This document shows, one piece after another, positions 42,880 to 53,543 of a DNA stretch of 64,000 nt. The stretch covers positions 25,019,937-25,083,936 of the forward strand of contig OY978530.1 in assembly GCA_963854835.1 (NCBI GenBank), written 5' to 3'. The stretch is from Megamerina dolium. Its lineage: Eukaryota > Arthropoda > Insecta > Diptera > Megamerinidae. Each line of letters starts with the position of its first letter. The stretch's first letter is position 1. A model generated the notes under the pieces. That model saw nothing but the letters and a program-made list of their open reading frames with translations, ran no database searches and was not told where the DNA came from. Made by a program: the position numbers and the translations under genes.

Positions 42880-43364
42880 AATGTACTTCCAGGCACAAAC
42901 AAGAAATACCCATATTTTATGATTGGAGATGCAGCATTTCCGTTAAAGATTTGTTTAATGCGGCCATATTCGGGTATGTAATAATTTAATCCAATTCTTT
43001 TTCAAACCTGTACTGTTTGATTTAGGAAACCATCTTCCAATTGAACGACAAAATTTCAATAAACGCCTTTCGAGAGCCCGTCGAAAATGCGTTCGGTATT
43101 TTAACAGCCCGCTGGAGAATTTTAGTGTCACCTTTACACATGAGCCCATCGTCTGCGGAAGAAATAGTTAAGGCCACTGTATTATTGCACAATTTTTTAA
43201 AGATGCATGATGGTAGTTATTGTCCACCTGATTATGTTGATAAGTACAAGGGCGATAGTGTCATTAATAGACTATGGCGGCAAGTTCTCACGCCTTTGGC
43301 AAGGCATGGGCGAATGACGTCAAGCAATGCGTCGAAAGTGCATTCCAATTACGAGACACTATAA
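42880..43364 (+). pseudogene. Harbinger DDE transposase, C-terminal part
   Basis: Begins in the middle of the DDE_Tnp_4 domain: GTNKKYPYFMIGDAAFPLK (second catalytic Asp in GDAAF) and LMRPYSG, then an intron of 52 bp (42974-43025; GTATGT...TTTAG), then NHLPIERQNFNKRLSRAR. A one-base frame slip follows; the next frame gives PVENAFGILTARWRIL (catalytic Glu), SAEEIVKATVLLHNFLK and the C-terminus to a stop at 43362-43364. In live elements this nuclease cuts at TWA sites together with the MADF partner. The part containing the first Asp is lost at the Gypsy border (42880). Confidence 0.85.
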
Positions 43365-43746
43365 TGGAATATTAATTCAAATCCCATTTAAATATCACAC
43401 ATTTACTGCCATATTATGAACATTTTATGTAATTTAAGCTATTGAAATTCATATGCGTTTTATTTATAATTTTGTATTTATTCTTGATTTTCAAACATAT
43501 CATTTCATTACCAAAACTACATTTACATTACATATTTTTATAAATTAATAGAAATAAAATTCAATTTAAATAAAAAATAACACAGCCAATACATTCACAG
43601 TACTTTTTATTTTCATTAAGTCTTATAATCTAAAATAAATTCAGTTTAGGTTTTCATTCTGTGATCTAGCTAAAAATTAAAAATAAATCAGCTCAAACAA
43701 AACAAAATATATATTCATAGTAATTCGTGTAAATAACAATAACTTA
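43365..43746. other. Intergenic part of Harbinger
   Basis: AT-rich spacer between the convergent transposase and MADF genes, with AATAAA-like words on both strands that could serve 3' ends of either gene. No other feature. Confidence 0.5.
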
Positions 43747-44590
43747 TTTAGGAGTGGAATGCAACAAGTTAAGAATTGTCATTTTTAAGTCGTCCTGTTG
43801 TTCCTCCGTATGTTTCATCAAGTAATCATCTAAAACCTTGAGGAAGTCCGCATTACGACTACTAATGCATTTTTGTTTTTTAACCTCAATTAAATCAGTA
43901 GCTGCCGCACAAAGTTCGTTGAACCGCTCATGGGCATCGTGAGACTTTTTACGTTCTTAGTGGTTATACTTGTGTCCGAATTTACAATTTCACACAACAA
44001 ACTAGATTCCAGAATTGGCGTTAAATCGCTATTATGGTTGCTACCGTCGTCCTTAATGACACCACTTGAATGTGTTTCTGAATTTTCAATATCTTTAGAA
44101 AAGATTTCAAAATCGCTGTTAACGCCTTGCTGCTGTGATGTAGACCAGTGTATGTTGGACAACGCTCTACAAACAAAAAAAAATTTATAAACATTTTCAT
44201 TACATTTTCATAAACATAAAATAATTTTACCTTCGAGGTGCAATGTGTCTCTCTAAAAAACACATTGCATCTATGTGTTGCCAGTTACTCCTATTTGGTA
44301 CTGCTCCGGATTTTGGCTTCATTGCCGCTGTTTCTCGCACATAACGTTCGCGAAGAGATCGCCAACGGATCCGACATTGTTCCACTGAAAAAGGAAAATA
44401 TTTATTTAAAACGATAATAACAAAATATTACAAAATCTTACCACTCGCTCCAGCTGTAACTGCCACCGAATCCCATGCTTTTTTCTTTGCCAATTTATTT
44501 CGGTATATTTGGCACTCTTATCATGCATACAAGCGAACTGCTGCACTGCCTCAATTAATGCGTCTTCTATTTTTATCTTCTTGATTTTTA
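43747..44590 (-). pseudogene. Harbinger MADF-BESS DNA-binding protein, three exons, broken
   Basis: Exon 1 (about 44590-44444) carries the MADF start EDALIEAVQQFACMHDKSAKY, then after a one-base slip NKLAKKKAWDSVAVTAGAS. Intron 1 is 44443-44385 (GTAAGA...TTTCAG). Exon 2 (44384-44231) continues VEQCRIRWRSLRERYVRE, the MADF (Myb/SANT-like) core, to HIAPRR. Intron 2 is 44230-44167 (GTAAAA...TTGTAG). Exon 3 encodes an acidic/Ser-rich linker, slips frame near 43945, and ends FLKVLDDYLMKHTEEQQDDL with a hydrophobic tail, which resembles a BESS motif. In active Harbinger elements such a protein recognises the element ends and brings the transposase to the nucleus. No clear ATG was found for exon 1. 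Confidence 0.75.
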
Positions 44591-44859
44591 AAATTTAAAA
44601 TTATTAAATTTTAACTTTCAATAGAAAGAAAAAAGAAATTGCGCTCATACATAAAAACAAAGATCAATTCAGCTGTCAAACACTTCTAGTAGCTCATATG
44701 GAAATTTACGGTATTTTTTAAATTTTATAATAATTATTATTGTTGAATGCAAACAGGGCTGCACTGTTTGCCTGACGTACGCTAAAGATAAAAGTTGGCC
44801 ATCTTTCATACTTTCCGTTGAAGGACACGGAGTGATTGGGTATAACTTCATACAAATTC
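44591..44859. other. Right subterminal part of Harbinger
   Basis: AT-rich leader of the MADF gene; no further gene seen. Confidence 0.5.
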
Positions 44860-44927
44860 ATGTATTTTAACTCAGCTGTCAGTTGTGTATGACGGACTCA
44901 TATAAAGTATTCTATGGGCTTCGGCTA
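44860..44927 (-). repeat. Right terminal inverted repeat of Harbinger
   Basis: Complement reads TAGCCGAAGCCCATAGAATA and matches 23290-23357 with few changes and a 2-base gap. TSD TTA at 44928-44930. Confidence 0.85.
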
Positions 44928-44930
44928 TTA

Positions 44931-46129
44931 TATTATTTTCTCAAAAACGTTGCCGTCTAAACGGGGAAAAGTGTAACATTCTTTTACTCTATTAAATTAC
45001 AGTTCGAAAGTTTTGCACTGCAAATTAGTAGATTATGTTATATGTGAAAAAAAAAGAAGAAGGAATGTATGTGGCTAATGAATATTTGGATTGTTTTGTT
45101 TGTAATGACGATGATATTTGCCATCATGAAACAGATGCAACGTAAAATGTCAGTGCCAGCATCACCATGTGCAACAACAGAAAAAAACGCTACAGTAGAC
45201 AATAACGTACACAACATGACCAGTCGACATTTGTTTTAATTGGGCGCCATTATTGTCCATCCACATACCGTGATTGTCATGAATGCCTCGGCTAGCAAAA
45301 GGGGATTGGGTCGTGTTTCTCAACCCGCCATTACACCACAATGGATGGACAATAACGTCGACCGAGGCCAACGCTACCACACATATTCTCACTAATACCA
45401 TATACAGAAACTCATGAACTCACGCACCTGGCAGATGACATGCCTCCGTGTGCTCCGGGGTGTACCCGCCCAGCCTGGACCGTCTTGCACACCTCTTCTG
45501 GGAACGATCCCCACTAACAAACAAATTAAACGCCTGGAAGAATCACTCCACTTTCATCCACATCCCCCTATATCCCCCCTCTAAAGAAAAATTTTATCCG
45601 CACATACTAATAAACGTCATATCAAAATTATTTATTATATATTAAACCAAAAAAAAAAATAACAACCAATGAAAGAAATATTGTTAATATATAGAAATAA
45701 TATAAAAAAAAGAAATTGTAACATATAAATAAAGGTATAAATAAATATAAATAAATGTGTAATAAATGTGACTATTTTCTAGAAAAATTAAGTAAATAGA
45801 GGTATAAATATACAAAGGTAACATATAAGGTATAATATATAATATATATACATATAAAACAAATAATTTGTATGTATATAACGAAAAAAAAAATGTAATT
45901 ACAAACACAAATAAAATGGTATTATATATGTGCATATATTAATATACATTAGATATATATGTTGGTTATATACATCTATCCCTATGTATGCACCTATCAG
46001 TATATAACCGGAAATATTCTTTTGTTTGATTTTGTTTACACTAAATGTATAGATTTGGGCAATGTATGTAATGTATTTTCGTAAGTATTGGTATATGTGA
46101 TTCAACATATACACATGTCCTTAACGGGC

Positions 46130-46130
<1 letters not shown>
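44931..46130. other. No gene recognised
   Basis: No convincing coding frame. 45249-45263 and 45342-45356 form an inverted repeat around TTATTGTCCATCCA. 45420-45600 is more GC-rich with pyrimidine-rich runs (CCCCCTATATCCCCCC). 45640-46120 is very AT-rich. Confidence 0.4.
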
Positions 46131-46220
<90 letters not shown>

Positions 46221-46222
46221 AT
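46131..46222. repeat. (TA)n microsatellite
   Basis: About 90 bp of pure alternating TA. Confidence 0.95.
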
Positions 46223-48000
46223 CTATGTAAATTCGCCAATATGACAATATAGGGAAGACGAAAAAAAATGGGGGAATTCCAACACGACGATGACGACACA
46301 CACGCATCAGATTTCTTGTATTTACTAAAATATAGGGCTCCCTAAACCTATTGAGCTCAATGGGGTGGGAATCACATAGGCACGTATATATGGATGTGCC
46401 ACAAGAACCTGCAAATAAAAACGAGACGATTCCACCACTTGATTACCGTTTCCCTTATGACGACTATCTTTTTACTTCTCTATGTACGATAGCACCCAAA
46501 TTCAAATACCATATGATGCATACATATACCTTCCTACCATATCAGGTACATATGCACACCATACAAATTAAGATCTCAAAATATTATCTTTTAAATAATA
46601 GATAATCAACAAAAAAACAACAAATTAGGACGACATTTATACTGATTCTTAGACTGTGGTATAATAAGCACTTCCTCCGAGTCTCCATAAAAGAAAACTG
46701 ATTTGCTGGAACATTTTTGCTATGGTGTCGCTTACACGAAACGTACAGCCAATCTAATCGTATTCTTTATACGTTCCTCTGCGTACGTAACACAGAAACA
46801 AAATTATGGTACCGTGTGTTGTGTATAAGTGGTGAGTTTGTCAGTATGGTGGTCTACTCGTTTATATCGTGTGCAACTACCACGCTGCCGCTAGCTGACT
46901 CAGCAAGGGTAATTAAGGCGCCTGATCAATTATTTACGGGATTGACAATATACCCGTTAATATTATAGGGCGGAATAGTTATATGGGGCCCCCACTCTGG
47001 TTCATCAGGCCTCTGGTGTGACATCCGTTCTCTAGTACCTCCAGATATGCATATGTGCGCACTTTATATTTCATAAATAACAATCGTATTAGACGGATTT
47101 TATATCGCCACTACGTTCTTTTATTAGTTATAGCATTGTCAAAACATGCATGCATACACTTCAATGTTATAAACACCAGCTAATATCATTACTCTTAAAC
47201 AAAACTTCACCACAATATACCGACCAAATAACACCGACACGGCACGTTTCAAATCTTTCAACCAACTGACTCTTTTCCAAATTAGCAGATGCAAATGAAA
47301 ACAATAAATGACGGTAACTTCTAACGGGGCAGAATAGACCGGAATGCGGCCAACAAAAAATGTGTTCAGCTAACGTTAACCAAAAAAGAAGGTTAACGAA
47401 CCACAATATACCGTGCTTATGTACATACCAATACAAGTATCCCTGACAGTTACGGTCATATACACAATATAGTATATGTACTGGCTTAGTCAATATCAGA
47501 ACCAAATATCACGTACGACAGGAAATCCACCATTCTGGCATCTGGCATAATAAGTGACACAACCTCAAGACACAGTTGACAGCTGTAGATATTGGAGTCA
47601 TATCTGACATGACAAGCTCAGCTTGACAGGCCACACGCAACAATTATCAATCAATCTCTGGTGATTTTTCGTGGAATAACAAAATAAATAAATATATTAA
47701 ATTCTAAAATGCAACCTAACGAAGAGAGTGTAATTATTGCAATAAGTGAAGTTTTAAATAACTGAATATATATATCAGCATTACATGTACATATATCAGC
47801 ATTATAACAGCACATTTGCGAGTGTAAGATTATTTTAGTTCTCTTTTTACATACAAAAAGTAGCAGTTTTGACGGGTAGCAGGCAGTACTAGAAAAGTGT
47901 TTCCATTTAAAGGTGTAACACTTTTATTGAGAAAAGAAAGCGCTATTAGATTGATGGGAGGTTATTCTGTGGTTATATTGCAAATCATTTGAACGCCAAT
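46223..48000. other. No gene recognised
   Basis: Open frames of 60-110 codons occur (e.g. 46717-46968 plus, 47167-47505 minus) but none shows a domain, a start context or splice signals that I would trust. 47940-48060 has a run of CTCAATTTCTCAATTGCTC-like repeats just before the next transposon gene. Confidence 0.4.
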
Positions 48001-48053
48001 AATGGCGTTCATTTTCCTTTTCATCAATTTCTCAATTGCTCATTTCTCAATTT

Positions 48054-48391
48054 CTCAACATTTTATACATTTTCAGAAGTTTAAAAATTACAACCAAAGA
48101 TCAATTTGAGAGGCTTGTTCAACTAATGGACCAGAATCCAAGCATTGCACGGGGAAAACCACAATTCGGTGTGACGAAAAATGAAATAAAACAATTGTGG
48201 GAAGGATTTGCTCTGGAATTAAATAGTTTGGGACCACCAAGTAGAACGTTTAACGAATGGCAACGTGTATGAATAAACTGTGAAAGGGTATACATATTTT
48301 TTAAATAATTTACTTCATACAGGTTTGGATCCATTACAAGGCCAATATAAAAAAAAACTTGCTAACAATAAAAGGAATACTGTACTGTAGC
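48054..48391 (+). pseudogene. Harbinger-type Myb/SANT-like (zeste-like) protein, broken
   Basis: Begins after a possible acceptor (TTTTCAG at about 48077) or from an upstream start: TTKDQFERLVQLMDQNPSIA, RGKPQFGVTKNEIKQLWE, LNSLGPPSRTFNEWQRV. This is the Myb/SANT-like DNA-binding domain found in 'regulatory protein zeste'-type proteins of PIF/Harbinger elements. A 56-bp intron (48267-48322; GTATGA...ATACAG) separates it from WIHYKANIKKK, where a run of nine A puts the frame out. It lies head-on with the transposase relic on the other strand, as is usual for the two Harbinger genes. Confidence 0.7.
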
Positions 48392-48902
48392 CCAGCACGC
48401 CGGGAAACCCACTTTTTGCAAAAAATGAGATCTTTGACGCATTTTTTTCTTCTTCACTCATTTGCGTTTTAATCCATTTGCCGCAAATGCGCTGCTCCAA
48501 TACATCTAATACTTCTTTTAAAACAAGTGACATTGTAGATTGAGCCACTCCTATATTGAAGTCATTGCCGCTGCTCTTCTGGTAGCTTCCATCAGCGAAA
48601 AATCTAAGAGCAGCACACAATTTCAATATTGGTGGTATAGATACGACACGCACAGATTTCTTGAAATGGTCTTTTACGTCATCCAGCAAAAAGCAAAATG
48701 CCTCTTTGCTCAGTCGAAAATAGCTAATAAATCTATAAAAAAATTTATTATTTGCTTTTATTTATTTTGAACAATATTTATACTTTTCGCTAGGTAGTTC
48801 AAGAGGGTTAGAGTCATCACGAATTTTTCTCCGTAAGCGTAGCAAATCAATTTTCGCGTCTTCGTTTTCATCTTCATAAAACAAATCTACACTAATATCC
48901 AT
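48388..48902 (-). pseudogene. Second Harbinger transposase, N-terminal half only
   Basis: Exon 1 (48902-48784): MDISVDLFYEDENEDAKIDL and RRKIRDDSNPLELPSEK. Intron of 51 bp (48783-48733; GTATAA...TTATAG). Exon 2: FISYFRLSKEAFCFLLDDVK, IPPILKLCAALRFFADGSYQ, VAQSTMSLVLKEVLDVLE, FFAKSGFPGVLG. This is the helical N-terminal half of PIF/Harbinger transposases; in relatives 'GFPGVLGCIDGTHI' would follow with the first catalytic Asp. Here it breaks off right after GVLG, at the spot where the zeste-like gene on the other strand ends, so the middle of the element (the whole nuclease) was deleted. The family differs from the element at 23290-44927. Confidence 0.75.
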
Positions 48903-48959
48903 TTTAAATAATTTTCACAGCAAAACACAATTGTATATTTCCTTAATTTTTACTTAATC

Positions 48960-49480
48960 GACCGCTTTTCTGTCATAAGTGATATTTTAAGCTGGTAACG
49001 CCATAACAATTTCAACCGAAAACAGTGGTGTACCACAATACCAAAAAATAGTTTGGTCTTGTTGAAGTCGGGTCGACTCTAAGACGACCAAACTGGGTTG
49101 AGTGGTGAACGGCAATAGGGGCATACAATATGAAGCCAAGCTAATTATTACTTACGATCCTCCATTATTTTTGGCTTTATTAGTTCAAAGTAAACTGCAA
49201 CTGATGCAAACCCAACTGCTTATGAGAAGTCGTGTATATTTAACGTGCTTGTCGACCAAACTGTAACAGAGTTGCAAACGGTAATACCACAAAAATAATG
49301 AACACAACCAAAAAAATCAGCCGCCAGTCGAGTTGAGAACGGCAATATGAATTTCTCGACGGCGACCAAACTGTTACAAAAGTTGTGAACCGCAATAGGG
49401 GCAACAATTCTGGATGGAAGTAAAAAAAAACAACAGAAAATAACAAAACACATTTACCATCCGAATACAAAAGAAAATAT
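48960..49480. repeat. Dispersed short imperfect repeat
   Basis: A motif of roughly 40 bases built from GACCAAACTG, then 8-12 variable bases, then GAACGGCAATAGGGGCA recurs at about 49086, 49254 and 49366, with a half copy at about 49326. No coding frame. Possibly a remnant of tandem units or of a non-autonomous element. Confidence 0.5.
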
Positions 49481-49839
49481 GATACATGCTCGGAAAAGGC
49501 ATATGCATCCAAAAAAAAAGGATCTAATACGAAACAAAAACAAAAAATGTATTCCATCTACTAAACGGCAAACACTTGACCACTCAAATTATGTGGATAC
49601 AAAAATCACAAACGTTAATCACAATCACCGCGGAAAACTGAAAAAAAAAACAAAAGCAATATAAAAAAACTGTATGTCACCATCCTATGCACATGCACAT
49701 TGGATCATTTGGAAAACATGGGAAGTGTTCATTCACATATCAACTATGATATTGATACTTTATGTATCTGTATCCCCTTTCTTTTTAGCAACCCGTTCGA
49801 GGTTACTGTTTAATATCTTTGGCATGGAATATGTTAATG
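49481..49839. other. No gene recognised
   Basis: A-rich sequence (several A runs) at the 3' side of the following minus-strand Gypsy relic; could be its untranslated end. No LTR found. Confidence 0.4.
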
Positions 49840-52180
49840 AATTTACCACGAAGTGTTTCCAGCTCGTATATTTCCGTTCTTTCCGATCGCCCTGACCACT
49901 CGACATTTGGTGAACTCTTTACTCAGTTTGGCATTAATGCTCTTGCTGAAGTCACTGAGGGCAAATTTACCATTAAAAACTTCTTGCTCTGGAACAAAAG
50001 TCACTATCTTACTTCTCCTTTTGTAATGCACCGCACCTCTTCCGTAAGTCTAATGCAAGTTCTTACGGATTTCGTCACGGATCATACGGAGCCGGTCAAC
50101 GCGTGCCACATCTTGAGCTTCACCATCCTCCAATATTATCAAATTTCGTGACAATGTGTAGTCAGTGCCATTGAGGAACATTTGTTGTCTAAAAAGCGCG
50201 TGGTATGGGGAGAAATCGGTAGCTGTATGTATGGAACTGTGCAGTGCACACTTAATTTCCGGGATATATGTGGGATGCTTGTTTGTTTGGTCATTTTCCA
50301 GGTATGATCTAACTGCGTTCAGGGCTTATTGATTCACCTGTTCAGACGCATTCGCCTGAGGGGAGTACGCTGCATTTTCACGTGCTTAATTACAAATTTG
50401 TTTATCAGTCTTCGGAATTTTCCAGATAAAAACTGACTACCATTGTCTGAATGAATCACCTCAGGCACACCAAATTTGAAGAATACGTATGAAATGAGGA
50501 AATCAACCACCCCTCATGCAGTCGCTTCTTTCACTGGCCTCAAACACACGAACGTAGTCAAATGGTCCAACACATAAAAGTTTTGGTGTTTAGATCTTGG
50601 ATACTTACCGAGGAAGTCTATATACAATTTTCGGAATGGCCGCTGCACCACAAATTCGCCTCTCATTGCAGGACGCATCACAAAGTTAGATGACTTGGCC
50701 TCTTTGCATCTTTGGAAATTGCGTACATATCTGCGAACTTGGCATGCCATTCCTGGCCAGTAAGATTTTTGACCAAAGCAGCTTTCAAATCATCCGGAAT
50801 TCACAAACGCCATGAGGATTCTTCATAATCAGTGCTACCAAAAACAGCTCTTTTATAGACAACGTCATCATGAACACGCACACCTACCATTTTCGAGTTA
50901 TTATCTACTGTGCTCATGAATCATATATATTGTTCAGACTCAAATTCGGTTGTTTCCAGATTTGGCAACATTCTGTCAGCGATTGCCCTTCCGGTATGCA
51001 ACCTGAAAATCATATGCCTGCAACTGAAGTGACCAGCGCGCCAACCGACCACTGACATCCTTGAGTGACATTACCCACTTGAGACTAGCATGGTCTCTAC
51101 GGTGAATGGCATCATCTCGATGTACTGTCGGAATTTTTTAATCGATAGTGCCGCTGTCAAATTTGCCTCTCTCAGATATTTACTAACTTCACTCAACATG
51201 TTCAAATGTGTCTCAAAGTCTGCCGTTATAATAAGGAGATCGTCAAGGTAACAAAAATCATTCGACTTGAGGCGTTGGGGAATAACTTTATGCATCAGAC
51301 GACACAATCGCTGCGCCGTGTTACACAGACCGAATGGAATAACAAATTCGTACAGAGGTCGACCAGGATTGTTGAACGCTGTACATGCTCAACTATCTTC
51401 ATCCAATTCGATCTGCCAAAACGCGTGTTTTAAATCGACGCTGCTCATGTAGACCGTCTGATCGATACGACTCACAATTCTCTCGATATTCTGTAGTGGA
51501 TAAGCATCCTTGACGGTTACCCTATTGAAATTACGCGCATCAAGACAAAGGCGGTTTTTATTTGGCTTTCGTACCAAAGTCGTTCTGTTATCCAAGGACT
51601 CGCGCTCTCCTGAATAACACCCAGCTCCAACATCCTATCCACTTCTTGGTATAATAGTTCCTACACAGCTGTGATAGAGGATAGTACCTATCTTTTACTG
51701 GCTCTGCTCCATCCACTAATTTAATTTTATACCTTTCCAGTTTTGTTCTACTTAAGCCAGGGCTCTCAAATAATGCGAATTCTCTAATGACAATCTCCAA
51801 GCGACTCCTCTGATCCTCCATTAATACATGTTGTTCCGGCGCGTCTACGACTTACTCGATATCCACATAATCACGCCGGCATTCATGCTATTCACCAAAC
51901 ACATTCGGAGTCAATCGAAACTTTCTCCAAAAATATACCTCTAAGTACAGTGCTTGTTCCAAGCTGGGATAAATGAAAAACACTATATCATGCTTCTGCT
52001 CATTATATTTTATTTTCAGGACTATCTTTCCATTTATCAGTTGCGATTTTCCTCCTGCTGTCTTCACCTGCGAAAAAACGCCCCGGAATGGCTTTTAACT
52101 GGTTTAACAGCTCGGCTTCGCCTTGTCCTAAGAGGCTTACTGATGCTCCAGTATCCAGAAAGCCTCTACATTTGGTGTTA
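49840..52180 (-). pseudogene. Decayed Ty3/Gypsy pol of another family
   Basis: In minus-strand order: protease CRGFLDTGASVSLLGQGEAE (about 52170-52110); RT entry ERYKIKLVDGAEPVKDRYYP (about 51740); RT LVRKPNKNRLCLDARNFNRV and MSSVDLKHAFWQIELDEDS (51595-51389); FVIPFGLCNTAQRLCRLMHK and CYLDDLLIITADFETHLNML (51350-51190); RNase H end RLARWSLQLQAYDFQVAYRK (about 51040-50980); integrase ACQVRRYVRNFQRCKEAKSS, KLYIDFLGKYPRSKHQNFYV (50750-50514), then VIHSDNGSQFLSG (about 50430). Frequent stops and shifts, and part of RNase H is missing. It differs strongly from the A-H family and seems closer to Osvaldo-like Gypsy elements, but this is a guess. LTRs were not found. Confidence 0.8.
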
Positions 52181-52256
52181 CCATCTGTGAATTCTCACAC
52201 AGACGATAACACACACCTCTAAGTGTGTCTTCTACACTGGCAATGTTCACGTGCCT

Positions 52257-52589
52257 TTAGTATCCTGATTGATGCCATCCAGCAATCTGCTTCTTCTCGA
52301 ATATACGCCTCCGTCCCTCTTTGTATCGCCTCATACGCTCATCTATAGATATATGTATTTTGTTGTTACTTAAGGGAATCTTGTCGCTAATGGTATGATA
52401 TCTCAAAATCGTTACAGGACACTCATCAGTTGGCGAATGTATGGTGTTTGATATCAATGTTTGTGTGGCGTTATTGCGGGAGTCTGCGTCGAACGTGATT
52501 CCCCCGCGAAGATATATTCCGCTTCGTTGCATTCTATGTATATGGCCATGGGATATACAATCTTTGCCAGCCCATCTCGTATGCTCCAT
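52257..52589 (-). other. Unrecognised 110-codon frame upstream of the protease relic
   Basis: ATG at 52589 (MEHTRWAGKDCISHGHIHRM) to a stop at 52257. Ends with a basic stretch (ERMRRYKEGRRRIFEKKQ). It precedes the protease of the Gypsy relic on the same strand, so it may be gag-derived, but I see no Gag or zinc-knuckle signature. Equally it may be chance. Confidence 0.3.
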
Positions 52590-52605
52590 TTTAAGATTTT
52601 AACAT

Positions 52606-53063
52606 ATTTTTTTTTTTAATAAGCTGTTTTTATTGAATCTTTCTAAAATACTTAGAAACTAACAATATGTATTCAAATCTTACAAACTAACTAAAAATTA
52701 TGTGATATTCCCTACGTTCCATCACAATTTGTTGAGTCGCGAGGTATAGCAATTTCACAGCATATTCAGTGTGTCTTTTCTTTTTAATCGACAATGCCCC
52801 GTGCTCAGCAACAATTGCCTAGCAAGGGGATTCAGATGATTGTGCAATTTTTGAATGTAGCTTCTGCATTACTTTGCAACTTCCTCAAAAATTGTGGGTA
52901 CATTGAAATCTCGATGGATGTTAACGTTCCTCATATACCAAGGCGCGTTTACAATAATTCGCAGACACTTGGATTGTATTCGCTGCAATTTTTTGATATT
53001 TGAGGGAGATGCGGTGCCCCAAAACTTAATACCATAAGTCCAGATTGGCCTCAGGATTGCTTT
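52606..53063 (-). pseudogene. Jockey-clade non-LTR element, 3' end with poly(A)
   Basis: Minus-strand reading starts at the copy F border: KAILRPIWTYGIKFWGTASP, then KKLQRIQSKCLRIIVNAPWY, RNVNIHRDFNVPTIFEEVAK and a stop, then KLHNHLNPLARQLL. This is the C-terminal end of Jockey-type reverse transcriptases ('P.W.YGI.LWG.AS..N...IQ..Q.K.LR.I..APWY'). The 3' tail has AATAAA (about 52634) and a poly(A) represented by T at 52607-52618 on the plus strand. The rest of the element is interrupted by the Gypsy copies F and H and would lie beyond the window. Confidence 0.8.
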
Positions 53064-53067
53064 ATAT

Positions 53068-53505
53068 TGTTACGTTTTTATTCTGTGAGCGTTTAATTCT
53101 ATTTTAATTACCTTGTTCGATCACTGGATTCTGTTAATAATCACTGCAACACTTATTTTATGCAACTATATACAGCAACAATTTATTTAATAATCTCTAT
53201 TTACAATCAACTCTGTTTACAATCAACTATTTACTATAACACTTAAATGTACTTGCAGCTTTTGCTTCTGTATCAATGTTTTCGCAATCACGTTCGGAAT
53301 TAGATTGATTGTCAATTCTCAACACTGGCTCTATTTATACTCTGTTGGCAACACCCCAGAATCTTCCTTTATCGAGATTCTTCTCTTCCTTTCTCGTTGG
53401 CTTGTTCTGGTTATCGCTTATTTCTTTTTGTTGACATTCGTTTCGATGCTGCCAATAGAGTCAGTCACAATAGTGATGAGTAATCAACTATCGATACTCG
53501 TTACA
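53068..53505 (-). repeat. LTR, left (3') end of tandem F
   Basis: 438 bp; polypurine tract and hairpin complement adjoin on the right. Confidence 0.95.
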
Positions 53506-53543
53506 CTGCCCTCCTCTTAACCTTGTTCGTCCCGAACAAGTTT

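Larger units (their letters stand above)
23290..44927 (+). mobile_element. PIF/Harbinger element hosting the Gypsy cluster
   Basis: The two ends are inverted repeats of about 68 bp that both start TAGCCGAAG and contain CATACACAACTGACAGCTGA (23290-23357 and 44860-44927). They are flanked by TTA at 23287-23289 and 44928-44930, the 3-bp TSD expected for PIF/Harbinger. Element-derived sequence is 23290-23700 and about 42880-44927. It carries a DDE transposase (plus strand) and a MADF-BESS protein gene (minus strand), the usual two-gene content. The middle was replaced by 19 kb of nested Gypsy copies, with loss of the central part of the transposase. Confidence 0.85.

Noticed and set aside
45162..47505. 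Several 60-110-codon frames (e.g. 45162-45401, 46717-46968, 47167-47505)
   Set aside because: No domain, no consistent composition, no splice signals; expected by chance at this length.
52794..53003. A plus-strand frame MPRAQQQLPSKGIQ
   Set aside because: It is antisense to the Jockey reverse transcriptase tail.
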